Shown here piece after piece: positions 26,389 through 36,093 of a stretch of DNA of 64,000 nucleotides (positions are counted from its first letter, which is position 1; every line of letters begins with the position of its first letter). A program made the translations under genes and the position numbers. The stretch is from Chlorobiota bacterium. Lineage in GTDB: Bacteria > Bacteroidota > Ignavibacteria > OLB7. The notes under the pieces are model-generated. The model was not told the DNA's origin and did no database searches. It saw only the letters and a list, made by a program, of their open reading frames with translations. Location: NCBI GenBank assembly GCA_028287785.1, contig JAQBOZ010000012.1, positions 17,645 through 81,644 on the forward strand, read 5' to 3'.

Positions 26389-29300
26389 TTACCGCACCAC
26401 CACCAGCTTCTCCACCAGCCGGTTCTCACCGTAGCGGAACTCCACCAGATACGTCCCCGGCGGCAACGCGCCGGCGTTCAGATCGATTCCATACCGCCCC
26501 GCCTCGGTCACTCCGTCCAGCGGCTGGGTGATCCGCCGCCCCATCGCATCGTAGATCGTCACGCTCGCCCGCTCCTGCTCGGGAACCGAGAAGACGATCT
26601 GCGTTCCCCCCGGTGTTGGATTTGGATGCACCGACAGACGGCCCGCTGCTCCGGTCACCGCCTCGATGCGGTGGAACTTGCCGATGATGCTGTCGCCAAT
26701 CTCCCCCGATACCTCCGCCACCGGAAAGCGTGAATCGCTTATCGCCGCAAGCACCGGAAGGTTCACCGGAACGATCCGCATCCGCAGGTAGTAGGTGCCG
26801 GATAGCAGATCAACCACCGTGTCGCGTGGCATGTAATCATCATGCGTGGTGTCCGACAGCTCCACCGAATCAAACGTTCGCACCACGCTGTTGGTGGCGG
26901 AGTCAACCAGCTCGATCACGAAGGTGATCCTGGCCGAATCGATCAGCGAGGAATCGCCAAAGCGGTGGCTGTTGATCGTGCAGCTGATCTCGGTAGAGTC
27001 GTGGGCCTGGAAATACTCCGTCCGCATCAGCGCATGCACCTGGGGCAGACTGTCGATGCGATGCACCGAATCGGGGTAGGCCGCCATCGCCAGCGGGTGC
27101 GATGCGCTATTGTCCGCCACCCACGCATCGAACATCCCCATGCTGAAGCCCGCCGGCATCGAGTCGTTGACCGGAATGGAGACCGCCCGCCCCTGCGCGG
27201 TATAGCCGGTGGGCCGAAGCCGCGCAAAGAACTGCCGGGAGGTCTGCATCAGGTTCGACCCGTCGTTGATCCGGTAGATGACCGCCTCCCGTAGCGGCTG
27301 GCGCGTGGGGGAGGCCGCTCCATTCGGCATGAACCCTCCCAGCAGGTAGGTGCGGAACCCCAGATAGTTCCGCACGGCGTACTCGCGGAACATTTGCGCC
27401 ATCGCGGTGGAGTAGAAGTTATTGGCCGCAGACGGTGCTACCGCTGATGTCACCAGGGAGAAGTGAATCTTCTCATTGGGATGCAGCGGATCGCGTGCGT
27501 TCAGCGAGCTGGTGTTCGGATAGTAATCGATGAAATAGCGGTTGCCGCCGGTCTCCTTCATCTCCTTGCGGATCGTCCAGTCGTAGGTCCACTGCCGCGT
27601 CGGCTTGATATCGTCCCAGAAGGGATTCCAGTAGGATGTGTTCGCGCTGTTGGCCGGATCGGTGCGGCGCGTGGTTGGGGTGAACAACGAGGAGAAGCCG
27701 ACGATGCTCTGATCCTTCGTCAGCGGGATCATGATCGGAGGGAAGTGTACCCAGCGCCAGAGTTCCGGCTCCAGCCGCCGCCGTGCGTCCCAGGTGACCG
27801 CTTCCTGAACATCATACCAGACGTCCTGCGCCGCGTCGATCGACGGATGCAGGTTGATCGGCAGATCCCCCTGGTTGATGATGCGCGTGTTGGTAATCCC
27901 CACCCAGTTCTGAGGGCCGGTGACGCGATGGACCAGCCGTGCATAGTCGATCCGGCTGGTGCCGGTCCCCGTCTGCATATCCTGCCAGACGATGCCGATG
28001 TTGGAGTCAAGCCCCCGCACGTGTGCCGATGCCGGCATCGAGGGGAACATGCAGACACCGGGCGGTGATGGCCAGCCCCAGGTAAACATCGGCGAGCTTG
28101 GAACGATGACCGACGTGTAGCCCACATTCGGTGCGCTCGACTGCCACCATGTTGTTCCGGTGCCGAGCATGCGGAGACGGGCACAGATCCCCTGCGCAGA
28201 ATCGCTCCAGGCCACCATATCGCCGCCGTCCAACCGGCTCACCACCGGCGTTCCCCAGGCGGGTTCGCCGCTGTAGCCATCGTTGACGCCGGTGTAGATT
28301 CCCATCACCTCCTGCCGGTTCGAGAGCTGCACCGGGCCATCCCCCTTCGAGCGAACGTTGCGCAGCGCCACCGAGCGGGTGCCCGGCCCTCTGTAGCGTG
28401 TCCAGACGATCGTCACCACCGTATCGCCCCCAATTGGGACCGGCGACAGGCGATCGTTCTGCACACGGACGCTCATCGAGGGGAAGCGATTCTCCCGCAC
28501 CGTCGAGTCGGCGGTGGTGTCGGAGACCATATAGTCGATCGGTTCCCATCGGATGCCGCCGGTGGTGTCGGTCATCGGCAGCGAGCGCCGGTAGAAGACC
28601 GCGTCCTCATTGCCGGCGAACTGCTTCCAGTGGGGATCGGTCTTCGAGAAGGGGTAGTAATACGTGATCGGCCTGAAATAGCAGGCGTGATAGCGGAGGC
28701 CGTCGAAGACCATCTTCCGCTGGTTGTTATAGCGCAGATCGCCGCCGGGGAAGGAGGTGCCGGGAGGTGCATAGGTGATCCTCAGCAGCGCGCCGCCGCC
28801 GGGGCGGATGGTGAGGGCAACCGTGCTGTCGCCGAAGAGGATCGTGTCGAGTCCCTTGCGGCGTCCAATCAACGGCAACGGCGTGCTGTCCGGCTCGATC
28901 TCGGTGACACGCACGAAGTTGTAGCTGGACTGGTCGGGGTGTTGAAGATGGAGCTTCAGCGCAATGGTCCTGGTCTCGGCCAGCGTGTCGAGCTTCCGGC
29001 CGTAGGCGCTCGATGCCGTGGTATCGTCGGGCCGCTCGAAGACGCGGCGGTTGACGACAAACATGTAGTTGGTGTCCAGCATCCGGTTGCTGGTGTCGGC
29101 GCCCTTGACCGTGTTGAAGAAGCCCAGCTCCACGTAGGTCTTCTCCGGTGGATCGATATGAATCGGCTCGTCGTCGATCGATGGTTTCCATGACTGCACC
29201 GCCGTGACGATCTCCGTGGATGGCAAGGGGCGGTGGTCCGACTGGTAGGGTTTCTGGAGATACGACTGCGGGTGCGTGAAGTGGACCGAGTAGCCATCGC

Positions 29301-31845
29301 ACCATCGGAGTTTCAGCATATATTTCCCCACGCTCGGGAACCAGGTCTTGTCCAGCCATTGCATCTCGCGCAAACGTACTCCCCATCCGGTGTAGAAGTT
29401 GGGAATGGTTGCACGATGGCTCAGATCAAAATCGGTCATCACGGTGAACAGCGGGATATGATCCTGGGTGCGATCGGTGAAATAACCGACCGGACCCCAG
29501 TTGCAGAAGAACTTGGTGGGATGGCTCGCATCGATCGGAGTGGCATCGGTCTGGAATTCGCTGGTGTCGGAGCCGACCCAGGGATAATGCACACCGCGCG
29601 CGCCGTAGCAGAGCGCCAGGTTCCCCTCCAGCCGCAACTGCGCCGCCTCGACGATCCACTGCAACTCGGGCTGCGGAGCGATCGCGCCGCTGGGGTCATG
29701 TCGCCAGAGGATGCTGAGATCGCCATGCACACCGATCCATGGGATCAGCCAGCGTCCGCTGCGGCTGGCGGCGTGCGCGGCCATGCCCAGATCGGTCAGC
29801 TTGGTGTACTGGAAGGGGAAGATGCTTGCCCCAGGGTTGTACTCGCAGATCGTTGCGCGCTGATAGGCGGTTTCGAAGAGTTCCACGCTGTCGGCGGTCT
29901 CGCCAAGCGCGGGCACGTTCCAGCATCCGCCATCGTGCATGCGGAGCACCGGCGGCTGTGCGTAGGAGTCCGGAAGGCCGAACTGCGCGGTGATGTCCCT
30001 GGCGCTCGTCTGATAGAAGCCCGGCTCGACGATGGCGGCATTGCTGATCAGCACCTTGTGGGGAATCACCTGGTTCATCTCGAAATGCGGCCTGAGGCTG
30101 CGCGTGGTATCGCCGCCGGGGGCGGTGCTGTCGCGCAGAAGGCGATCGATGGCGTTGAAGCCCGCGTATTCGGTGAAGGTGGGCTCATCGCCGAAGTACG
30201 CCAGGGGGATATTCTCGCGGGGCTGCGTGGTGGGGCTGGGGTTGGGCGTACCGAAGTAGAGCGTCTGCGCCATATTGACCAGATCCTGTCGATACGTGAT
30301 GCTCTGTGGTTCGTTGCCGAGGAGCATCTCACCAAGGGTATCGCGGATGGCGATGCTTCGCAGGGCGAGCTTCTCCTTGCCCATCCATCGGATGCGGATG
30401 TCGAAGCGCCGGGAGCCGAGGGCTGCATTGGCCGGGCCGGAGATGCTGCCACGTTCGCGCGCCAGATTGATCTGGTAGACGGGTGTGCTGTACTGGTTAT
30501 AGTTTGGCCGACCTAGAATCTCAACAGGCGGCAGATCGCTCTTGCGGACCCAGATGGTATGATAGAGCAGTGCCTGATCGGAGGTGGAGGTATGGAGATG
30601 GGCGTTGTAGGAGCTGTCATTGCGCCGCTGTCGGTCCTTGCGGACATTCCGTTCCTCCAGCTCCAACGGGTAGCGGAGGGCTGTATCGCGCCGGGCATGG
30701 AGCGCGCCGAGACGCTGATCGGGCGGAAGGGGATCGTTTGGAGGATTGTCGAAGCTGTGAAAATCGATATCCGGGAAGGTTGAGTCGCGGATGATGACCG
30801 GCGTCGGCGCATAGGTTGCCGTGACCGAGTCGATGAACGCGGCGCGGGCCGTCGCCTTGATGATGGCATCGGTCTCCGTGAACGGCCCCTTGGTTGCGTC
30901 GGCGACGTTCCAGACCTCGCAGTGGATAACCGAATCGATGGATGTTCCATCGATGGTCTTTGCCTTGGTCAGATAGAGGATCACCGGCATGGTGGCATCG
31001 AAATACCTGGAGCCGTTCGGTATCTCGTTGTAGATGTCGATCGCCAGGAGGGCATCGGTATCGGCCGCGCCGCCACCACCACTACCGAGTTTATTCGGAT
31101 CGAACAGATGAGCGGTGACGGCGATATACCAGCTTGTCTGCCCGTAGTTGAAGTGCGATCCACTCAGGATGGTCTCGACATTCTGGGTGAGCGGATAATT
31201 GCCACCATCATGACCAGGATAGCGGTTGACCTGCATCGGATCGTAGCCGAAGGCGATCTGTTGTGCGACCGTTGCGCCGCGTGTCGTGTTCGTCGAGTCA
31301 TAAACTTGTTCGGGTGCACGATTTTTATGATCGTCCTTCACCTCAAGGTTAGAATCTAACGTTCCATCCGACCGCGTGAGGAACTTGCACTTCCAGTAAT
31401 AGGACTCAGCATAATCAAACGGATAAAACGTCACCTGCCGTCCCCAACCTGACTCCCCCGAGTATTTATCAATCCAGCACATCAGACGACGTACGCCAAT
31501 CGTCCCGTTCGGCCCCGTGTCCTTGGCTAATGAGTCTACGTGCTGCATCGACTGATCTCCGCGATACTCCATCACGTTCAGCCCCAGCGAGTCGCCGGCG
31601 AACTTCCACATATCGCGCACATCGCCGCTGGTGGTGTTGGTCGCCATCTCCCCGCCGATAAAGAAGGTGGTATCGCTGAGACCGTGGATATGGATCAGTG
31701 GCAGGAACAGATTATCGGGCAATGGTTGATCGGGATAATACTTGCCCTGCGCCGAAAGACGCCCGGAAGCAAGCAGCAGAAGCAGAAGGATGAGGGATGC
31801 CCATCGTCGTCGGACGACGGCAAAAGAATAGCCCGGAGAATTCAT
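26389..31845 (-). CDS. Giant T9SS-exported protein of unknown function
   Basis: I place the start at the ATG at 31845 (MNSPGYSFAVVRRRW), which gives a signal peptide with a leucine-rich core (ASLILLLLLLASGRLSA|Q). Earlier in-frame starts would add a second hydrophobic stretch. The mature protein has about 1,790 residues with many Trp, Tyr and Asp residues and few repeats. Early motifs are LPLIHIHGLSDTTFFIGGEMATN and KDTGPNGTIGVRRL. I recognise no catalytic domain. The last 80 residues are a T9SS type A sorting domain (LSVHPNPTPGGTQIVFS, VTIYDAMGRRIT, GRYGIDLNAGALPPGTYLVEF, KLVVVR). It is 117 bases downstream of another T9SS gene on the same strand, so both may be cotranscribed. Confidence 0.75.
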   Translation of the reverse strand: MNSPGYSFAVVRRRWASLILLLLLLASGRLSAQGKYYPDQPLPDNLFLPLIHIHGLSDTTFFIGGEMATNTTSGDVRDMWKFAGDSLGLNVMEYRGDQSMQHVDSLAKDTGPNGTIGVRRLMCWIDKYSGESGWGRQVTFYPFDYAESYYWKCKFLTRSDGTLDSNLEVKDDHKNRAPEQVYDSTNTTRGATVAQQIAFGYDPMQVNRYPGHDGGNYPLTQNVETILSGSHFNYGQTSWYIAVTAHLFDPNKLGSGGGGAADTDALLAIDIYNEIPNGSRYFDATMPVILYLTKAKTIDGTSIDSVIHCEVWNVADATKGPFTETDAIIKATARAAFIDSVTATYAPTPVIIRDSTFPDIDFHSFDNPPNDPLPPDQRLGALHARRDTALRYPLELEERNVRKDRQRRNDSSYNAHLHTSTSDQALLYHTIWVRKSDLPPVEILGRPNYNQYSTPVYQINLARERGSISGPANAALGSRRFDIRIRWMGKEKLALRSIAIRDTLGEMLLGNEPQSITYRQDLVNMAQTLYFGTPNPSPTTQPRENIPLAYFGDEPTFTEYAGFNAIDRLLRDSTAPGGDTTRSLRPHFEMNQVIPHKVLISNAAIVEPGFYQTSARDITAQFGLPDSYAQPPVLRMHDGGCWNVPALGETADSVELFETAYQRATICEYNPGASIFPFQYTKLTDLGMAAHAASRSGRWLIPWIGVHGDLSILWRHDPSGAIAPQPELQWIVEAAQLRLEGNLALCYGARGVHYPWVGSDTSEFQTDATPIDASHPTKFFCNWGPVGYFTDRTQDHIPLFTVMTDFDLSHRATIPNFYTGWGVRLREMQWLDKTWFPSVGKYMLKLRWCDGYSVHFTHPQSYLQKPYQSDHRPLPSTEIVTAVQSWKPSIDDEPIHIDPPEKTYVELGFFNTVKGADTSNRMLDTNYMFVVNRRVFERPDDTTASSAYGRKLDTLAETRTIALKLHLQHPDQSSYNFVRVTEIEPDSTPLPLIGRRKGLDTILFGDSTVALTIRPGGGALLRITYAPPGTSFPGGDLRYNNQRKMVFDGLRYHACYFRPITYYYPFSKTDPHWKQFAGNEDAVFYRRSLPMTDTTGGIRWEPIDYMVSDTTADSTVRENRFPSMSVRVQNDRLSPVPIGGDTVVTIVWTRYRGPGTRSVALRNVRSKGDGPVQLSNRQEVMGIYTGVNDGYSGEPAWGTPVVSRLDGGDMVAWSDSAQGICARLRMLGTGTTWWQSSAPNVGYTSVIVPSSPMFTWGWPSPPGVCMFPSMPASAHVRGLDSNIGIVWQDMQTGTGTSRIDYARLVHRVTGPQNWVGITNTRIINQGDLPINLHPSIDAAQDVWYDVQEAVTWDARRRLEPELWRWVHFPPIMIPLTKDQSIVGFSSLFTPTTRRTDPANSANTSYWNPFWDDIKPTRQWTYDWTIRKEMKETGGNRYFIDYYPNTSSLNARDPLHPNEKIHFSLVTSAVAPSAANNFYSTAMAQMFREYAVRNYLGFRTYLLGGFMPNGAASPTRQPLREAVIYRINDGSNLMQTSRQFFARLRPTGYTAQGRAVSIPVNDSMPAGFSMGMFDAWVADNSASHPLAMAAYPDSVHRIDSLPQVHALMRTEYFQAHDSTEISCTINSHRFGDSSLIDSARITFVIELVDSATNSVVRTFDSVELSDTTHDDYMPRDTVVDLLSGTYYLRMRIVPVNLPVLAAISDSRFPVAEVSGEIGDSIIGKFHRIEAVTGAAGRLSVHPNPTPGGTQIVFSVPEQERASVTIYDAMGRRITQPLDGVTEAGRYGIDLNAGALPPGTYLVEFRYGENRLVEKLVVVR

Positions 31846-31962
31846 AGAGATGACTCCCATAACAAGAAATGAGGAAAAGAAAAGAAATGATGGCGTCGAG
31901 ACCCGGGATGACTCACACAAGAGCCATCCCTATGCTGTTGGTGTTGGTGCAGCGGGTATGAG

Positions 31963-33600
31963 TTATTCTTTCAGAAGACGAACGGTGTGCAGCAGTGAAC
32001 CGGCATCGTTGAAGATGCTTAGCATATAGACGCCGGGTGGTACACCGGCACAGTTCCAGAGGGCTTCCCCTCGCCATGATTCCACGGAACCACGAGCAAT
32101 CTCGCGTCCCATCAAATCATGAACCACGAACGACGATGGCATCTTTTTCAAGTCACCGCGCCAGGCGATGTGGAGTTCATCGTGAGCTGGCATCGGCCAG
32201 AGGCTGATGGCTGAGGCGTAGCCTTCACCGGCAACAGCTTCGATGCCAAGCGATGGATCACGGGGAATCTCTGGCCCTCCACCGACGACGATCGCAATCC
32301 CTCCGTTGAATTTGTATTGAAAATTGTAGACAAGAAGATCACTCCACCCATCTCCATTAATATCCCCGAGCGGCGCAACATCATTGATCACATTATCGCC
32401 GCTGACCGGCCCATCATACGCTCCGCCGTAATAGGCGTCATACATCGCATCAGGTCCGTTGGGTCCACCGGCTAGGGCAAGTTCTTCTCCATAGCTGTCG
32501 ACCGGTGACTCCCCACCGAAGCCGAGCATGTCATAGCGTCGGCTTGCATCATTCAGCGGACCAAGATTATCGACGATCTGGTGCCGTGGACAGAAGAATG
32601 CGGCATCAGCCCGTGAGCGTGCGAGATCGCGATGGCGGAAGTCGTGTCCCGAGCCGGAGCGATACAGGTACAGCGAATCAGCTCCCGGCACAGCCCAATC
32701 GAGGATGCCGTCGCCATCGCAGTCGAGCGCGGCCATCCACACGATACCGAAGTCGATCGTGGTATCCGGCCTGCTCCAGTTCCACGGGGAGCCATCACGA
32801 CCCCACCAGATTTTCTGCCTCTCAATTCCGCCAGCGTAGTCACTATTGGTCATCAGATCGATGTGATCATCGCCATCGATACGACCGATGTAGAGTTTTT
32901 GACGACCTCGTCCCCCATATCGCTCAGAGTCACGGAGAATCACGGTGGGAGAATCTACCTGAAAGTTCGGTCCTCCTCGGTAAATCCAGATCTGCCCATC
33001 GTAATCGAGTTTGGTAGCGCTGACTGTGCCCGCGAAATACAACAGAAGTTCATCGGCCCCATCTCCGTCAAGATCCCGACCGATGATCTCATCAGGGAAT
33101 GTCCTGATCCCTGTCGTCTTCTGCATATCAATCACCGCTGATGGCAGGCTGTCAATTCTGTTCGAGTCGGTGCGATGAAACTCCACATGCAAATAATGAT
33201 TGTTCGCGCTATCCTTCGTCCCGGACGAGAAGCCGATAACATTATGTCCCGTGCCGTAGAAGTCTCCAACGATCGGCCGCCTATCGGCCCCGTAGAAGAC
33301 CGCTCGTGGTGGTGGGTTGACCGTTGCGGAGCTGTCATAGGTAAAGATTTGCCACTCTCCGGTTTTGCCGACGCAGACGCCCCAGGCATTGCGGCCTGTG
33401 CCGAAGATATCCCCCAAGCCACCGCCGCCGTAGCCGACCCACTGGCCGGTGCCGGTCTTATCGCCCATCAGCCAGAGACGATGCAGCAGCGTTGCCTTCG
33501 GGTTCTTGGTGATGGTTGTCACCTGAGCATGCGCCGCCACGCGGCAGAACGCAAGGCAACAGAAGACGATTAGAAATCGGCGTGTTGAGAACATTGTCAT
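31963..33600 (-). CDS. FG-GAP-repeat protein with T9SS sorting domain
   Basis: The ATG at 33600 (MTMFSTRRFLIVFCCLAFCRVAAHA|Q) gives a good signal peptide; an upstream Met would add 21 unneeded residues. At least four FG-GAP/integrin-like calcium motifs are visible: GRDLDGDGADELLLYF, GRIDGDDHIDLM, ALDCDGDGILDWAV and GDINGDGWSDLLVY. They predict a beta-propeller that binds calcium and probably partner proteins or glycans. The C-terminus is a T9SS domain of slightly divergent form (ISLWPMPAHDELHIAW, VVHDLMGREIA, GVPPGVYMLSIF). It is upstream of, and on the same strand as, the giant T9SS gene. Confidence 0.82.
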   Translation of the reverse strand: MTMFSTRRFLIVFCCLAFCRVAAHAQVTTITKNPKATLLHRLWLMGDKTGTGQWVGYGGGGLGDIFGTGRNAWGVCVGKTGEWQIFTYDSSATVNPPPRAVFYGADRRPIVGDFYGTGHNVIGFSSGTKDSANNHYLHVEFHRTDSNRIDSLPSAVIDMQKTTGIRTFPDEIIGRDLDGDGADELLLYFAGTVSATKLDYDGQIWIYRGGPNFQVDSPTVILRDSERYGGRGRQKLYIGRIDGDDHIDLMTNSDYAGGIERQKIWWGRDGSPWNWSRPDTTIDFGIVWMAALDCDGDGILDWAVPGADSLYLYRSGSGHDFRHRDLARSRADAAFFCPRHQIVDNLGPLNDASRRYDMLGFGGESPVDSYGEELALAGGPNGPDAMYDAYYGGAYDGPVSGDNVINDVAPLGDINGDGWSDLLVYNFQYKFNGGIAIVVGGGPEIPRDPSLGIEAVAGEGYASAISLWPMPAHDELHIAWRGDLKKMPSSFVVHDLMGREIARGSVESWRGEALWNCAGVPPGVYMLSIFNDAGSLLHTVRLLKE

Positions 33601-34502
33601 CGGATGAGAACTCCAGAATACTCTTCGATCACTATATACATTACGAACACTGCAAGCGGGCAAATTGCTCAGAATCGTTGCGTGGAAAGATTATCGGCAA
33701 TTGTAGTCAGCCGGTCCGGCAACTCTTGAAACTACGCTACGAGGTGATGAGAACCTACTGATCTCAATAGTGTATTTTCAGAGACAGTATATCCTTCATC
33801 GATGTGAATCGGCTCGTCGTCGATACGAGACGCTGATCGGAAGGAAAACGATCGCGAGATAAATATCACGAGACGCTACCATCATACTCCAGCATAAACA
33901 TTCACGTAGCGGCCGCCAATGCCTACGCGCTGGTGATGGCAATGGAACCAAAGCACGGGCGGTGAATAGATCTCTTCGAGGAGACGAATGAGCATACCTG
34001 AGCAATGAACGACCATCCCGCAGCATAAACTTCCTGGCGATAGCGCAATGGCGCGGACGAAGAGTTCGCACCCAGTCACGCAAAAAGAATCCGAACGCCA
34101 CGTCACGAAAAAAAACTGAGCCCGGCGTCGGCTGTGCAAAAAAATTCCTGGAGCCATCGCCTATTTTTTTTCACGCACGCACGGTGCCGGAAATAATGTT
34201 GTGGAGCGGGGCGTTGAAATCTTTCCGTGCCGGTCCGCGGCGTTGTGTTGCGGCGGAAGAGCTCACACGCGGCCACGTGAAAAAATCCCAGCGTCAGGCC
34301 GCGCAAAAAAATCTGAGCGACGACGCTGGCTGCAAGAAAAAAATCTCGGCGCCATAGCACGAACATTTTCCACGCACACGCGGCGCCGGAAATAATGTTG
34401 CGGAGCACAGCATTCAGAGTTTTAAAAATTTCCGTACTGGTCCGCTCATTCCATGCACACAGTGGAGAATGCGGCAATCATTTTTGTTGGTTTAGTGAAA
34501 TG
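33601..34502. other. Long AT-richer non-coding region
   Basis: Across about 900 bases I find no frame with believable protein features. The composition changes: many A7-A8 and T8 tracts sit among GC-rich words. A degenerate tandem repeat at about 34080-34450 is listed separately. The edge near 33600 should hold the promoter of the FG-GAP gene. Confidence 0.5.
34080..34450. repeat. Degenerate tandem repeat, period about 200 bases
   Basis: Two copies of a unit of about 200 bases are visible by shared anchors. The 16-mer GCCGGAAATAATGTTG is at 34186-34201 and again at 34385-34400. TTCCGT-[GC/AC]-[CGG/TGG]-TCCGC is at 34223-34238 and 34430-34445. Poly-A tracts followed by a GGxGCCAT word precede each copy. 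The copies are diverged, with indels. Neither strand has a convincing gene. Confidence 0.6.
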
Positions 34503-34545
34503 AAAAATCCCTCTCCACCTTCGGTAAGGCGGAGAGGGATTTTTT
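34503..34545 (-). terminator. Strong intrinsic terminator of the Cys-rich protein gene
   Basis: AAAAATCCCTCTCC (34503-34516) pairs with its complement at 34532-34545. The inner CCTT/AAGG extends the stem across one mismatch. On the minus strand the hairpin ends in a T-run and begins 28 bases after the stop codon at 34574. Confidence 0.85.
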
Positions 34546-34573
34546 GTATGCAGGAGATATTGATTCAGTGGTA

Positions 34574-35047
34574 TCAGGGACAGTTGTGCCAGAGTTGATT
34601 CTGGATGTCCGGCGGATTTGGTTGACATGGGTGCACTGTAATCTCGATCCGAAGACAGGGAGTACAATGGATCTCGACCTCAAGGCACAGCCCCGCCGGA
34701 AGACCGGGATCGGTGATATAATATCGCGGCCCTATTGCCGGAATTGGAATCCATTGGTTGTTGATGCAAATGCCCCATGCCGATCCCCCAACAATGCTTT
34801 CAGGATAGGTATACGACCCATCGCTGAAGGCGCTCGTATAACTGACATCACCTCCCGCAAAGTAGACGGCACAAATAATGGGGCTTGCAGCAGTCTCGAA
34901 CACGGAGTGATAGGCGATCGTGTATTGTGAGCAGGCATCCGGCGTACAATTGAACTGCGCCAAGGCACTCGTTGTACAGGCACTACAGGCAAGCATCGCC
35001 AAAACGATTTGAATAAAGGCCAGCTTCAGAATGGTTGAGATATTCAT
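34574..35047 (-). CDS. Small exported cysteine-rich protein, unknown function
   Basis: The ATG at 35047 gives MNISTILKLAFIQIVLAMLACSACTTSALA|Q, a credible signal peptide; the frame is open further upstream, but those residues look non-coding. The mature part of about 127 residues has at least nine cysteines (FNCTPDACSQ, ASPIICAVYF, WGICINNQW, GLCLEVEIHCTPCLRI, HPCQPNPP), suggesting several disulfides in a secreted protein. There is no T9SS tail. A strong terminator follows. It lies in the AT-richer stretch with other unrecognised genes and may be acquired. I do not recognise a family. Confidence 0.65.
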   Translation of the reverse strand: MNISTILKLAFIQIVLAMLACSACTTSALAQFNCTPDACSQYTIAYHSVFETAASPIICAVYFAGGDVSYTSAFSDGSYTYPESIVGGSAWGICINNQWIPIPAIGPRYYITDPGLPAGLCLEVEIHCTPCLRIEITVHPCQPNPPDIQNQLWHNCP

Positions 35048-35352
35048 AGGAAGGCTCCGTGACCGGGTGAATAAAGTTATGCAACGGACAGAAGAGCACG
35101 GCCGGAGTATTCCTGGTGCGGAAAGGATGAGTGCCGTGTTGCTCTCTTTCAGGTAAGAGGACATTAGTGGAGAATTATACACATACAACAGGCCAGCAAC
35201 CAGAGTGTTCCGTTGCGTGGATGTTGATCTTCCGGGATTCCCTCGCGGCGTTGTGGGTATATCAATGCGTCATGCACAAAAACAGACCCGGCGCGCCCGC
35301 GGTGTTCAACCGCCGACGCGCCGGGCATTCAATGCTGCTCTATTGCCGAAAT
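35048..35352. other. Intergenic region
   Basis: These 305 bases lie between two minus-strand genes. I see no RNA gene, repeat or hairpin of note. They should contain the promoter of the cysteine-rich protein gene. Confidence 0.4.
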
Positions 35353-35790
35353 CTATTTCCGAATCCTCCAGTCGCCACGCTTCTTCGATTTCTCCACCGT
35401 ATCACCGGGGCGGACGTAGACCGTACCAAGCCCCGTGCCGGAACGCTTTGCTGTTGGCTCCTTCGTCGTGGTTTCCGTTGCCGGTATCACGGCTGGCGGC
35501 TGATCGCCGAGTTTCAAATGTGTCATGGTATCCATCCTTGAAATATTCGTTATCTCTACTCGCTGTGCATCCGCATGATGTTCCGTTCTGATGATAACGT
35601 ACGGAACAGAGGTCGCCAGCGCAATCCCCGAGCCAATCACAAGCCACCGCATTGCCGACGTGATATACGCCGCGCGATCCTGATTACACCGATAGTTTGC
35701 CGACGTGGTCCGTGCATACAGGGTGAGAATCTCCTGGCTCGATTCCTCACTCGTCTGCCTCCCTCGATTTCTCCCCCTCGATCGTCTCAT
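35353..35790 (-). CDS. Membrane protein fragment, probably the C-terminal half of a split gene
   Basis: The first 13 residues are an Arg-rich stretch (MRRSRGRNRGRQ) that is probably not native. From SEESSQEILTLYARTTSANY on, the frame looks coding. A helix with an Asn/Asp pattern (NQDRAAYITSAM) leads into one membrane segment, RWLVIGSGIALATSVPYVII. A polar tail of about 75 residues ends PGDTVEKSKKRGDWRIRK. The frame overlaps the gene at 35747-36085 by 44 bases. Joined by removing one base from the C5 run at 35773-35777, the two form a single three-helix membrane protein of about 243 residues. If not a split gene, it is a free single-pass protein. Confidence 0.5.
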   Translation of the reverse strand: MRRSRGRNRGRQTSEESSQEILTLYARTTSANYRCNQDRAAYITSAMRWLVIGSGIALATSVPYVIIRTEHHADAQRVEITNISRMDTMTHLKLGDQPPAVIPATETTTKEPTAKRSGTGLGTVYVRPGDTVEKSKKRGDWRIRK

Positions 35791-36085
35791 TTGGGATCAG
35801 AAATCCGTATGTGTGACGGAACCAGAGAAATTTTCCGGTATACCAGCCGGAGACCAGCAGCGCCAGTGCTTCCAGTCCCAGCCCTGCGCGGAGGCACCAG
35901 ACCTCCATGTTCTCCTCGCGACTCGGGAGGCTTTCGATGGAGGCGGCCATGACACTCAGAAGAATCGAGTACACGGCCAGCAGAATCGGCGCGCGGGAGA
36001 ATAAAGGTTCCTGGCGATCATGCTCGAAATAATAGACCTTCTCATAGGTTTCGAGCAGCCGCTCCTGTTGCGTCCTGCCGCTCAT
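35747..36085 (-). CDS. Membrane protein with two TM helices, probably the N-terminal half of a split gene
   Basis: I start at the ATG at 36085 (MSGRTQQERLLETYEKVYYFEHDRQE) because GGAAGG at 36094-36099 is eight bases away; GTG 36094 and ATG 36091 are too close to it. A charged helix precedes two membrane helices (APILLAVYSILLSVMAASI and GLEALALLVSGWYTGKFLWF), followed by HTYGFLIPNETIEGEKSREADE. This start plan (YEK-x-Y-x-x-E, then two TM helices and a 'YGF-x-IP' segment) recalls a widespread uncharacterised family of about 200-220 residues that normally continues with a third TM helix. That helix is present in the next frame downstream. The family recollection is from memory and not verified. 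Confidence 0.6.
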   Translation of the reverse strand: MSGRTQQERLLETYEKVYYFEHDRQEPLFSRAPILLAVYSILLSVMAASIESLPSREENMEVWCLRAGLGLEALALLVSGWYTGKFLWFRHTYGFLIPNETIEGEKSREADE

Positions 36086-36093
36086 AGTCATCA

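Noticed and set aside
34103..34477. Open frame of 124 codons over the tandem repeat
   Set aside because: It consists of the two degenerate repeat copies read on the minus strand, with indels that change the frame between copies; no signal of protein selection.
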